NCBI GenBank assembly: GCA_036555755.1
Contig: DATBKS010000220.1
Span: forward strand, 1 to 5,946
DNA: 5,946 nt
Reading direction: 5' to 3'
Origin: JAICJR01 sp036555755
GTDB lineage: Bacteria > Actinomycetota > Thermoleophilia > Solirubrobacterales > Thermoleophilaceae
How positions within the stretch are numbered: the stretch's first letter is position 1; each line of letters starts with the position of its first letter. The notes beneath the pieces are model-generated. The model was given only the letters and a program-made list of their open reading frames with translations, was not told the DNA's origin and did not search any database. Of this stretch, positions 1 through 5,918 are shown in pieces. Position numbers and translations under genes: made by a program.

Positions 1-15
1 CCGTAGGGTCGCCAC

Positions 16-510
16 ATGCCCATCCACGCACTCGACCTGGCGCCGATCAGTGGTGGCGAGTACGGCGAGCAGCATCGCGCGGACGCGCCGGTGATCCTTG
101 TGGGCTACGACGGCTCGCCCGCCAGTCGACGAGCCATCGAATACGCCGTCGAGCGCGCCGGGTCCGACGGCCGAGTCGTGGTGGTCCATGCGGCCGGGCC
201 GGGCCACTGGTGGTTCGGCGCGCCCAGCTATCAGCGCGAGGACTCCGACTACATCGCTGCGGGGGAGTCCCTGCTGGCCGATCTCGTCAAGCATGCGCCA
301 TCCGGCGCCCCCATCCAGACGAGTCTCGTCGAGGGACCGACCCCGAAGGCGTTGATGGAGGCGGCCCGGGAGTGCTCGGCCGCGGAGGTCGTGGTCGGCG
401 CGCATGGCTCTGATCCGGAGAAAAGCGGACTCGGCAGCGTCCCCGTGGCGCTCCTGAGGAGCTGCGACCGACCCGTCGTGGTCGTTCCGGCGGGAAAGCC
501 TCGACGTTGA
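16..510 (+). CDS. Universal stress protein, single UspA domain
   Basis: This 164-residue protein is the right size for one UspA domain with a short extra N-terminus. UspA proteins are cytoplasmic nucleotide-binding (or nucleotide-free) dimers that accumulate under starvation, hypoxia or other stress; their molecular activity is mostly undefined. Visible here are the first beta strand with VGYDGS (Asp32 at the usual nucleotide-contact position), a helix with an SRRAIEYAVE-type pattern, a second strand RVVVVHA, and a C-terminal AEVVVGAHG (residues 123-131) followed by GS at 140-141 and the last strand RPVVVVP. The last part is the ATP-binding loop, normally G-2x-G-9x-G-S/T; here the second spacing is 8 residues, so ATP binding is likely but not certain. 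The ATG at 16 has an AGGG at 5-8, 7 nt upstream. Its stop overlaps the next gene's proposed start, so the two are probably co-transcribed. Confidence 0.92.
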   Translation: MPIHALDLAPISGGEYGEQHRADAPVILVGYDGSPASRRAIEYAVERAGSDGRVVVVHAAGPGHWWFGAPSYQREDSDYIAAGESLLADLVKHAPSGAPIQTSLVEGPTPKALMEAARECSAAEVVVGAHGSDPEKSGLGSVPVALLRSCDRPVVVVPAGKPRR

Positions 511-1193
511 GCGCGACGGATAACGTTCCTGCCATGGCAGAGGAAGCTGCGGCGGACGGCCGGCCGATCAAGCTCGTCATCGCCGACGATCACGCGATCG
601 TGCGCAGCGGACTGCGGATGCTGCTCGAGGCGGAGGACGACTTCGAGGTGGTCGCCGAGGCCGGCGACGTACCTAGCACCATGCGCTACGTGCGCGCGCA
701 CCGGCCGCGGGTTCTGATCCTGGATCTGAACATGCCCGGAGAGCCCAGCCTGCCCGCGATCGCGGAGTTCCTGGAGGCGTCTCCCGACACCCGCATCGTC
801 GTGCTGACGATGCAGAGCGACCCCGCATTTGCACGGGAGGCACTGCGGGCAGGAGCCCTCGGATACGTCCTCAAGGAGGCGGCCGACGCCGAGCTCGTCG
901 AGGCCGTGCGCCTCGCTGCGGATGACCGCACCTACCTGCATCCCGAGCTCGGGGCGAAGCTTGCCGCGGCACCGCCAGAGCCGCAGGGCCCACCCGACGA
1001 CCTGACCGAGCGAGAGGTGGAGGTGCTGCGGCTGATCGCGCTCGGCCACACCAACAGCGAGATCGCCGGGCAGCTCTACCTCAGCGTCAGGACGGTGGAG
1101 TCCCATCGCGCGCACATCCAGCAGAAGCTGCGGCTGACGACCCGTGCCGAGCTCGTGCGTTACGCGCACGAGAAGAACCTGATCGAGCTCTGA
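507..1193 (+). CDS. NarL/FixJ-family response regulator (REC + LuxR-type HTH)
   Basis: This is a 228-residue two-component transcription factor. The receiver domain covers about residues 21-140, with the acidic pair Asp27/Asp28, the phospho-acceptor Asp73 in DLNMPG, Thr101 and Lys123, so all switch residues are present. A Pro/Glu-rich linker (about 154-165) leads to a LuxR-type DNA-binding domain (about 166-228) with LTEREVEVLRLIALGHTNSEI, SVRTVESHRAHI and a KL segment. The family dimerises on phosphorylation by a histidine kinase and binds short inverted repeats. No kinase gene lies in this window, so the partner is encoded elsewhere. The TTG at 507 overlaps the stress-protein stop as TTGA, implying translational coupling. 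The alternative ATG at 534 would remove only nine residues outside the conserved domain and is about equally plausible, since neither start has a strong Shine-Dalgarno. The target is unknown; the family resembles DevR/DosR-like regulators in layout. Confidence 0.93.
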   Translation: MSATDNVPAMAEEAAADGRPIKLVIADDHAIVRSGLRMLLEAEDDFEVVAEAGDVPSTMRYVRAHRPRVLILDLNMPGEPSLPAIAEFLEASPDTRIVVLTMQSDPAFAREALRAGALGYVLKEAADAELVEAVRLAADDRTYLHPELGAKLAAAPPEPQGPPDDLTEREVEVLRLIALGHTNSEIAGQLYLSVRTVESHRAHIQQKLRLTTRAELVRYAHEKNLIEL

Positions 1194-1206
1194 GGCTGGG
1201 CTGGAG

Positions 1207-1653
1207 ATGCCGACCACCAGGCTGCACACCCACGGCGGAACCTCCCGGGGCGGCCACCTGGGGGGCGATCACCTGGACACGGCCGTTCGCGATGTCATGA
1301 CCCCGGGGGTCGTGACGATCGCGGAGGACGCTTCGCTGGTCCAAGTGCTGCGAGCCGTCCGCGCCCACGACGTGCACGCCGTCCTCGTCGTCGGAAAGCA
1401 GCACGCGAGGCCGCTCGGCTGGATCACCACCGAGGGCCTGCTCGGCTTCATCGGGGATGACGCGGCTCTGATGAGCGCGCGTGACGCGGTGACCGAGCAG
1501 GTGACCACGATCGATCCCCTCGCCAGCGCTCGCGACGCACTTGCGGCGCTGTCCGATCCCGGCACGACGCATCTGCTCGTGTGCAGGCACAGCGACGGCG
1601 CGGCCGAGGGCGTGGTGTCGGCCATCAACCTGATCACGCTCGAGCGCGGCTGA
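1207..1653 (+). CDS. Small stand-alone CBS-pair protein
   Basis: This 148-residue protein consists almost entirely of two CBS domains, a Bateman module that binds adenine nucleotides or related ligands and senses energy state. CBS1 spans about residues 26-83: VRDVMTPGVVTIAEDAS, then HAVLVV and RPLGWITTEGLL. CBS2 spans about 91-146: ARDAVTEQVTTIDPLAS, then THLLV and GVVSAINLI. No catalytic or DNA-binding domain is attached. Residues 1-22 are low-complexity and Gly/His-rich (His7, His9, His17, His22), which is unusual for the fold and could be disordered or bind metal. The gene starts 13 nt after the regulator's stop with a GAGG at 1192-1195, so it is probably the third gene of the same operon. 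In size and architecture it resembles mycobacterial hypoxic response protein Hrp1 (Rv2626c, about 143 residues); this is an architectural comparison, not a computed homology. Confidence 0.9.
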   Translation: MPTTRLHTHGGTSRGGHLGGDHLDTAVRDVMTPGVVTIAEDASLVQVLRAVRAHDVHAVLVVGKQHARPLGWITTEGLLGFIGDDAALMSARDAVTEQVTTIDPLASARDALAALSDPGTTHLLVCRHSDGAAEGVVSAINLITLERG

Positions 1654-1668
1654 GGCCGTCACCGGCCT
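1653..1668. terminator. Hairpin between convergent genes, possible bidirectional terminator
   Basis: AGGCCG (1653-1658) and CGGCCT (1663-1668) form a perfect 6-bp stem with a 4-nt loop TCAC. It fills the gap between the CBS-gene stop (1651-1653) and the stop of the convergent minus-strand gene (1671-1673). Position suggests transcription ends here for both genes. Neither side has a T-run, so it is not a canonical intrinsic terminator; in GC-rich actinobacteria such U-less hairpins are common but less certain. Confidence 0.4.
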
Positions 1669-1670
1669 GT

Positions 1671-3254
1671 TCAGGCGACCGGCGAGTCGAGCCAGCGCTC
1701 GAGGTCGGCGACGCACGACGCCGTCAGCTGGTCGGTCCGTAGCGGCAGATGACGCGACGCCGGCAGCTCCGCAAGATCTTTGAAGGTCTGGGATGCGGCG
1801 ATCGCCCGCGTGGCATCCGACGTTGCGGTGTGTTTCGCACGTCGACCCGCCCGCCGCACTCTGAGCTGCCGCGGCGCGAGGCACTCGACGAAGCGCGCGT
1901 CCTTGAGCAGCTCGGCTCCTGCGCCGGCGAAGGCGCGACGGTCCTCGGGGCGCCGGAAGGTCCCGTCGACGATCACGGCCCCGCGCGCCTCCAATTCACG
2001 GCCGGCGCGGATGCCCAGCTCGGCGTAGGTCTTCGCGCTGAACTCGTTCGTGTAGTAGCCAGTGCCGGCGCGTTCGAGCGGTTCGAGACCGGCGAGCTCT
2101 TTCCGGACCACGTCCGAGCTGATCACCGCGAACCCCGACTCCGCCGACAATGCGTCGGCCAGGTGCGACTTCCCGCTTCCCGAGAGGCCGCAGATCACAA
2201 GGAGCAGCGGCCGGCGCGCGGCCCACGCAAAGCGACGCCCGAGCGTCAGAAGCTCATGGGCAGCGTCGCGCGCCGATGCTGAAGACCCGCCGGTCATGTC
2301 GAGCTGCTGGGCGCGCAGCAGCTCTACCTTCGCGCGCACCCAGGCGCGCTGTGCCGCGTAGAAAGCTATGAGGCCGTCGTCACCCGGGTCACCGCCGCTG
2401 GCTCGGTAGGCAGCCACGAGCTCCGCCGCGAGCTCGGGAACACCGAGGCGGTGAAGGTCCATGACCAGGAACGCGAGGTCGGAGGCGACGTCGGCACGCC
2501 GAAGCTCCGGGTCGAACTCGACGCAGTCCACGATCTCGAGCTCGCTCTCCAGCAGGATGTGCTCGGCGCGCAGATCGCCGTGCCCGTCGCGGACGAGGCC
2601 CGCCGCGGCGCGCTCGATCAGCTCGTTGCGGCGCCTGACCAGGAAGGCGTCCGTGAACCGCTCGGCTGCGATCACGTCCGCTTCGAGCTCGGCCGGCACC
2701 AGCTCGAAGAGGCTGGTGAAGGTCGCTCCGCTCGCCCGCTTGATCGCATGCCTGGGATCGACGGCCGGATCGACAACCTCCGCGGCGGCGTGGAAGGCCG
2801 CGATCCGGGCGGCGATCTCGCCCATTTGCCGGTGGTCGAACTGATGGCACGCCAGTTCGCCGGCGAGAGTGCGGCCCTCGTCGAAGCGACGCATCTCGAC
2901 CACGTACTCGACGGCGCCGGACGCGTCCTCGCGCGCGAGCGTGAACCCGTGGCCGGACCGGACGATCGAGCGCACCCCGCGGTAGAGCCCGGGAGCGAGC
3001 CTGCGGTTGAGGCGCACCTCCTCGCCGCACATGCGCCGTCGCTGGGGGAGGGTGCTGTAGTCGAGGAACTCGAAGCGCACCGGCTTCTTGACCTTGTACG
3101 CGCGCTCACCCGCGAGGAAGACGATCGAGCCGTGGGTCTCGCGCACCTCGACGCGGGCCGGGGCGGGGGAGTAGAACGCGGGATCGCGCATGGCCTCCAC
3201 CACCTCCTGGTGGGAGGTGACGCTGTGACCAGAGATGTTCACCACGGCCGTCAC
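1671..3254 (-). CDS. Fused APH-like kinase and P-loop kinase/ATPase protein (Rv2004c-like)
   Basis: This 527-residue protein fuses two phosphoryl-transfer domains. Residues about 20-320 form an aminoglycoside-phosphotransferase-like kinase fold: AYKVKKP (52-58) is the nucleotide-lysine region, HGDLRAEH (225-232) the catalytic loop with Asp227, and IVDCVEFD (241-248) the metal-binding segment with Asp243, followed by DLAFLVMDLHRLG. His232 sits where the usual motif has Asn; I believe this is normal for this subfamily. Residues about 349-525 form a P-loop domain with GLSGSGKS (356-363), SSD (379-381) and VIVDGTF (427-433), resembling small-molecule kinases of the zeta-toxin/gluconokinase type. 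The substrates are unknown; the APH label does not show drug resistance. The GTG at 3254 keeps the helix before DPAFYSP that the family seems to share; an ATG at 3191 (Met22) has a better ribosome site. The combination matches Rv2004c of the mycobacterial DosR regulon. It is convergent with the stress operon. Confidence 0.9.
   Translation of the reverse strand: MTAVVNISGHSVTSHQEVVEAMRDPAFYSPAPARVEVRETHGSIVFLAGERAYKVKKPVRFEFLDYSTLPQRRRMCGEEVRLNRRLAPGLYRGVRSIVRSGHGFTLAREDASGAVEYVVEMRRFDEGRTLAGELACHQFDHRQMGEIAARIAAFHAAAEVVDPAVDPRHAIKRASGATFTSLFELVPAELEADVIAAERFTDAFLVRRRNELIERAAAGLVRDGHGDLRAEHILLESELEIVDCVEFDPELRRADVASDLAFLVMDLHRLGVPELAAELVAAYRASGGDPGDDGLIAFYAAQRAWVRAKVELLRAQQLDMTGGSSASARDAAHELLTLGRRFAWAARRPLLLVICGLSGSGKSHLADALSAESGFAVISSDVVRKELAGLEPLERAGTGYYTNEFSAKTYAELGIRAGRELEARGAVIVDGTFRRPEDRRAFAGAGAELLKDARFVECLAPRQLRVRRAGRRAKHTATSDATRAIAASQTFKDLAELPASRHLPLRTDQLTASCVADLERWLDSPVA
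3203..3208 (-). promoter_or_regulatory. Strong Shine-Dalgarno inside the annotated N-terminus (alternative start at 3191)
   Basis: On the minus strand the hexamer AGGAGG lies 11 nt before the ATG at 3191-3189, with a second GGAGG closer to it. The annotated GTG at 3254 has only weak purine-rich sequence upstream (a GTGAG about 12 nt away). The real start could therefore be Met22, giving 506 residues. Against this, residues 15-28 look like the conserved N-terminal helix of the family. The same bases also encode Gln-Glu-Val-Val-Glu, so the match may be chance. Confidence 0.3.
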
Positions 3255-3302
3255 GTGCGCGCTTGACTCACGCTACGCGCGGTCCGCGAGCCGAACATCG
3301 GT

Positions 3303-3352
3303 GCTCACCTCGGTGCGAGGTAGGTAGTTCCTACCCGGGCGCTGGGGTGAGC
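3303..3352. other. Nested and competing hairpins in the leader of the fusion gene
   Basis: GCTCACC (3303-3309) is an exact reverse complement of GGTGAGC (3346-3352). Inside this 7-bp outer stem are two smaller perfect hairpins: CCTCG (3308-3312) with CGAGG (3316-3320), and GGTAGG (3319-3324) with CCTACC (3330-3335). The first small stem shares bases with both other stems, so alternative folds are possible. In the fusion gene's orientation this is a leader RNA or promoter region 49-98 nt before the start codon. I recognise no known riboswitch class, and GC-rich sequence gives many chance stems. Confidence 0.3.
3319..3335. promoter_or_regulatory. Palindrome, candidate operator for the fusion gene
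   Basis: GGTAGG and CCTACC form a perfect 6+6 bp dyad around a 5-nt centre TAGTT, 17 bp in all. It lies 65-81 bp upstream of the GTG start of the fusion gene, a usual place for an activator site. NarL/DosR-type regulators bind inverted repeats of similar size, and one is encoded at 507-1193, but the bases do not match the DosR consensus (GGGAC/GTCCC halves). It could instead be only an RNA hairpin. Confidence 0.3.
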
Positions 3353-3402
3353 GACGTGTGGTCACTTATGGGGCGTATATCGATGGAAAGTGACCACACG
3401 TC
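3353..3402. repeat. Perfect 15-bp inverted repeat with 20-nt AT-richer spacer
   Basis: The arms 3353-3367 (GACGTGTGGTCACTT) and 3388-3402 are exact reverse complements; the spacer 3368-3387 contains GTATATCGAT and is AT-richer than its surroundings. The right arm begins 19 bp beyond the permease stop, so in permease mRNA it would form a very stable stem and could stop transcription or block 3' exonucleases. No T-run follows in either direction. Other options are a regulator-binding site, a dispersed intergenic repeat, or the trace of a small mobile element; no target duplication is visible. The dyad itself is certain; its role is not. Confidence 0.85.
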
Positions 3403-3421
3403 CTGCCCTCATTGCCCGGCG

Positions 3422-5011
3422 CTAGCCGGCGGCGAGGTCTCTCCGCCGGAAGGCGGCTCCGCCCAGCAGCGCGGCGGCGGCGCCGATCGCGAGCATGATC
3501 GCGGCCGCCGCGGCCCGGAAGGGCTGCGACGGCACGAGGCCGACGTGATGGAAGGGGGAGAGCCCGAGCGTCCATCCCGGTGCGCCGAGCAGGGCGCCGA
3601 AGAGCTCCCAGACGAACGCGAGGCTCACGAGCCCGTAGGCGATTCCGGCACTCGCCCGTGGCAGCAGGCCGAATGCGAGCGCGCCGATGCCGAGGAACAG
3701 CAGCGACGCCGGGAGGCAGTTGGCCCCGGCGCCCACCAGCCGCGGCAGCGAAACCCCGGCCCCGCTCGCGGCCGCGCCTGCCCAGGCGAAGACGGCGGCG
3801 GCAAGAGCGAGCATGGCCATAGCGGCAGACGCGAGCAGCAGCCGGCCGCCGAACCAGTTCAGCCTCCCCACGGGGAGGGCGAGCAGCGTCTCGAGCTCCT
3901 CGTCGGCCTCCTCGCGCCTGGCCGCGGCGATCTGCGAACAGCCGAACAGAGCGATCGCGAGGATGAAGAACAGGAAGTAAAGACCCAGTGCGCCGGCCGG
4001 CGATGTGATCGAAGCGCCGCCCACCTTCTGTAGCTGGCGCTGCAGGTTGGCGGGCACGTTCGTCGACGAGATCGCGCCCGAGAGCGAGCCGATGACGAAC
4101 GCGAAGAACCCGATGCCCACAAGCCAGCCGATGAGGCTGCCGCGCTCGGAGCGCAGCGTCTGGGCCGTCGGTGACCCGAGCAGCCTCAGATCGGCGGTCG
4201 CGGTGTCGCTCACAGCCAGCAGTCCGACGCCCACATCGCGCCGCGTGGCAATCCTGCCTGCGAGTGCGAACAGGGCAACCGTGGCGAGCGCGGGCAGCAG
4301 CAGCACCAGCGGGCGGGTATCTGCGAATGCCCGCAACTCCTCCGCCCAGCCGAGCGGGCTGAGCCAGCGCATCCATCCGAGCGTGGAGGAGGTGTCCGCG
4401 ACCACTCGGATGAGCAGCGCGATCCCCAGCGCTCCGCTCGACAGCTCGAGCGCGACCCGACGCGTAGGAGCGAGCTGGCTCGCCAAGGCGCCGACCCCGG
4501 CGAAGACGAAGGCGGGCGAGACCGTGGCGAGGGCGAGAAAGGCCGACCCTACGGCGGGTAGCCGCCCGGCGACCAGTCCGAGGAACGTTCCGAGCCACAG
4601 GACTGCCGCGCTGAGGGCGACGGCCGCGGCGCGCGCCAGAAACGCATCGCTCCGGCTGACGGGTGCCGCCAAGACCAGCTCCTGGCGCCCGGAGTCCTCC
4701 TCGGTCCGGAGCGCGCGCACCGCCGCGAGCGCCCCCCACAGCCCGGCGAAGATGCACATGAAGCCGCCGATGCGCCAGGCCGCGTAGCCGCCGACGGATG
4801 TGAGGTCGTGCGGCACTCCGTAGAACAGCCTCACGGCCTTGTTGTCCGCGAAGCTGTGGACGAACGCGAGGCGCGATGCGGGGGTGGGGTAGCTGTGCCG
4901 ATAGCCCTCGACGTTGACGAGCGCTACCAGCGCAAAGAAGAGGGCGAAGCTGCCCGTCTGGACGCGCGCACTGCGAAAGCTGAGGCGCGCGATCGCGCTA
5001 GCCGGCGCCAT
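3422..5011 (-). CDS. ABC-2 type exporter permease, duplicated 12-TM
   Basis: This 529-residue membrane protein is the transport channel of the ABC system with the ATPase upstream. About twelve hydrophobic segments are visible, roughly at 18-34, 81-101, 128-149, 156-178, 188-206, 234-252, 293-311, 340-362, 388-412, 431-450, 455-477 and 499-520. The two halves look like a tandem duplication: RTEEDSGRQELVLAAPVSR (102-120) after the second helix matches RREEADEELETLLALPVGR (365-383) in the second half, and LSPLGW (217-222) matches LSPFHH (484-489). This layout fits the COG3559-type permeases (named for polyketide-antibiotic exporters such as TnrB) that need only one permease polypeptide. The substrate is unknown. 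The ATG at 5011 overlaps the ATPase stop by 14 nt and has no clear Shine-Dalgarno, implying translational coupling. The gene ends just before the large inverted repeat. Confidence 0.9.
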   Translation of the reverse strand: MAPASAIARLSFRSARVQTGSFALFFALVALVNVEGYRHSYPTPASRLAFVHSFADNKAVRLFYGVPHDLTSVGGYAAWRIGGFMCIFAGLWGALAAVRALRTEEDSGRQELVLAAPVSRSDAFLARAAAVALSAAVLWLGTFLGLVAGRLPAVGSAFLALATVSPAFVFAGVGALASQLAPTRRVALELSSGALGIALLIRVVADTSSTLGWMRWLSPLGWAEELRAFADTRPLVLLLPALATVALFALAGRIATRRDVGVGLLAVSDTATADLRLLGSPTAQTLRSERGSLIGWLVGIGFFAFVIGSLSGAISSTNVPANLQRQLQKVGGASITSPAGALGLYFLFFILAIALFGCSQIAAARREEADEELETLLALPVGRLNWFGGRLLLASAAMAMLALAAAVFAWAGAAASGAGVSLPRLVGAGANCLPASLLFLGIGALAFGLLPRASAGIAYGLVSLAFVWELFGALLGAPGWTLGLSPFHHVGLVPSQPFRAAAAAIMLAIGAAAALLGGAAFRRRDLAAG

Positions 5012-5918
5012 CGGAGCTGTCGTAGTGGTGCAGGAAGATCTCCTCGAGGGAGGGCTCCCGGCTTGTGAGCGACACCACGGGGTGATCGGCGAGGGCAGCG
5101 ATCAGCGGGCCGATGCTGCCGGTGACCTCGCAGCGCACCGCGTTCTCGCCGGCGGGGACGATCGCCACTCCCGTCAGGCCGCTCAGATCGGGTGCGGGTC
5201 CGGCGAAGGTGACCTCGACCGTCTGCGCTCCCAGGTGTCGCAGTTCGTCGAGCGACCCCTGATCCACGAGCCGTCCCTCGCGCAGGATCCCGACCCTGTC
5301 GCAGAGCGCCTCCACCTCACTGAGGATGTGCGACGAGAGAAAGACCGTCTGGCCGCGCTCCTTCGCCTCGTGAACGGTCTCGCGGAAGGCGACCTCCATC
5401 AGCGGGTCGAGCCCGCTCGTGGGCTCGTCGAAGATCAGCAGGTCGGCGCGACTGGCGAGCGCCGCGATCAGCAGCACCTTCTGGCGGTTGCCCTTCGAGA
5501 GGGCGCGCACCTTCTTGCCGGTGTCGAGCTGGAAGCGTTCGATGAGCTCCGCCTGGTACGCCGTGTCGACGCCGCCCCGCAGCCGCGCCAGGAACTCGAA
5601 CGTCTCCTCGGCAGTCATCGATGGCCAGAGGAACGGCTCGCCGGCCACGTAGGCGAGGTGCCGGTGTGCCGCCACCGGGTCGCTCCAGGCATCGATGCCG
5701 AAGAGCCACGCACGCCCCAACGTCGGCCGGTGCAGTGCCAGCAGCAGGCGGATCGTGGTCGTCTTGCCGGCGCCGTTCGGGCCGAGATAGCCGTAGACCT
5801 CGCCGCGGGTGACCTCGAGATCGAGCGAGTCGAGCGCCAGGGTGCCGCCGTAGCGCTTGGTCAGCCCCTCGGTCTTGATTGCGGCGCCTCCGGCATCCAT
5901 CGCCTCCGTAGTTTCCAC
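4998..5918 (-). CDS. ABC transporter ATP-binding protein
   Basis: This 306-residue protein powers the neighbouring permease by ATP hydrolysis at the inner face of the membrane. The nucleotide-binding domain shows Walker A GPNGAGKTT (46-54), the signature LSKGNRQKV (140-148), Walker B with DEPTSGLDP (164-172; catalytic Glu165), and the switch histidine in SSH (His197). The Q-loop position reads VAGEP (91-95), with Gly93 where Gln is usual; related drug-type exporters also often carry GE here. After about residue 225 a C-terminal accessory domain ends in REPSLEEIFLHHY, a typical tail of the DrrA/CcmA-like branch (COG1131). The GTG at 5918 lacks a Shine-Dalgarno; an ATG at 5900 (Met7) has GGAGG only 2 nt upstream, so the start is uncertain by six residues. 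Sequence upstream is cut at the window end, so promoter or regulator genes may lie beyond. Confidence 0.95.
   Translation of the reverse strand: METTEAMDAGGAAIKTEGLTKRYGGTLALDSLDLEVTRGEVYGYLGPNGAGKTTTIRLLLALHRPTLGRAWLFGIDAWSDPVAAHRHLAYVAGEPFLWPSMTAEETFEFLARLRGGVDTAYQAELIERFQLDTGKKVRALSKGNRQKVLLIAALASRADLLIFDEPTSGLDPLMEVAFRETVHEAKERGQTVFLSSHILSEVEALCDRVGILREGRLVDQGSLDELRHLGAQTVEVTFAGPAPDLSGLTGVAIVPAGENAVRCEVTGSIGPLIAALADHPVVSLTSREPSLEEIFLHHYDSSDGAG

Larger units (their letters stand above)
3255..3421. other. Non-coding gap with several dyad structures
   Basis: These 167 bp are the only clear gap in the window, lying between the start of the fusion gene and the stop of the permease, both on the minus strand. 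It must hold the promoter and leader of the fusion gene unless transcription reads through from the permease. It contains a nested hairpin region (3303-3352), a palindrome (3319-3335) and a long inverted repeat (3353-3402). Small overlapping reading frames cross it but lack gene-like features. I see no convincing -35/-10 pair; the AT-rich 3368-3387 stretch is the only candidate for one. Confidence 0.7.

Noticed and set aside
249..1229. Long minus-strand open frame of 326 codons across the stress-protein and regulator genes
   Set aside because: It is antisense to two genes with clear conserved domains; its translation shows no family motif and is the low-complexity Arg/Gly/Ala type expected of shadow frames in GC-rich DNA.
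1087..1884. Minus-strand open frame of 265 codons over the CBS gene and the 3' end of the fusion gene
   Set aside because: It crosses two well-supported genes in the wrong frame and shows no recognisable domain.
1671..3254. Aminoglycoside resistance gene
   Set aside because: The kinase fold is shared with many non-resistance enzymes, and the fused P-loop domain and family resemblance point to a stress-related small-molecule kinase instead.
2451..3266. Plus-strand open frame of 271 codons opposite the fusion gene
   Set aside because: It mirrors the coding constraint of the opposite-strand kinase gene and has no motif of its own.
3353..3402. Insertion sequence or CRISPR repeat
   Set aside because: There is no transposase, no target duplication, and only one repeat unit in the window.
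3263..4033. Plus-strand open frame running through the inverted repeat into the permease
   Set aside because: Most of it is antisense to the permease, the protein is charged low complexity, and the part in the gap is explained by the inverted repeat.
3366..4757. Minus-strand 463-codon frame inside the permease gene
   Set aside because: It is an out-of-frame Arg/Gly/Ala-rich shadow; the other frame gives a coherent 12-helix membrane protein coupled to its ATPase.
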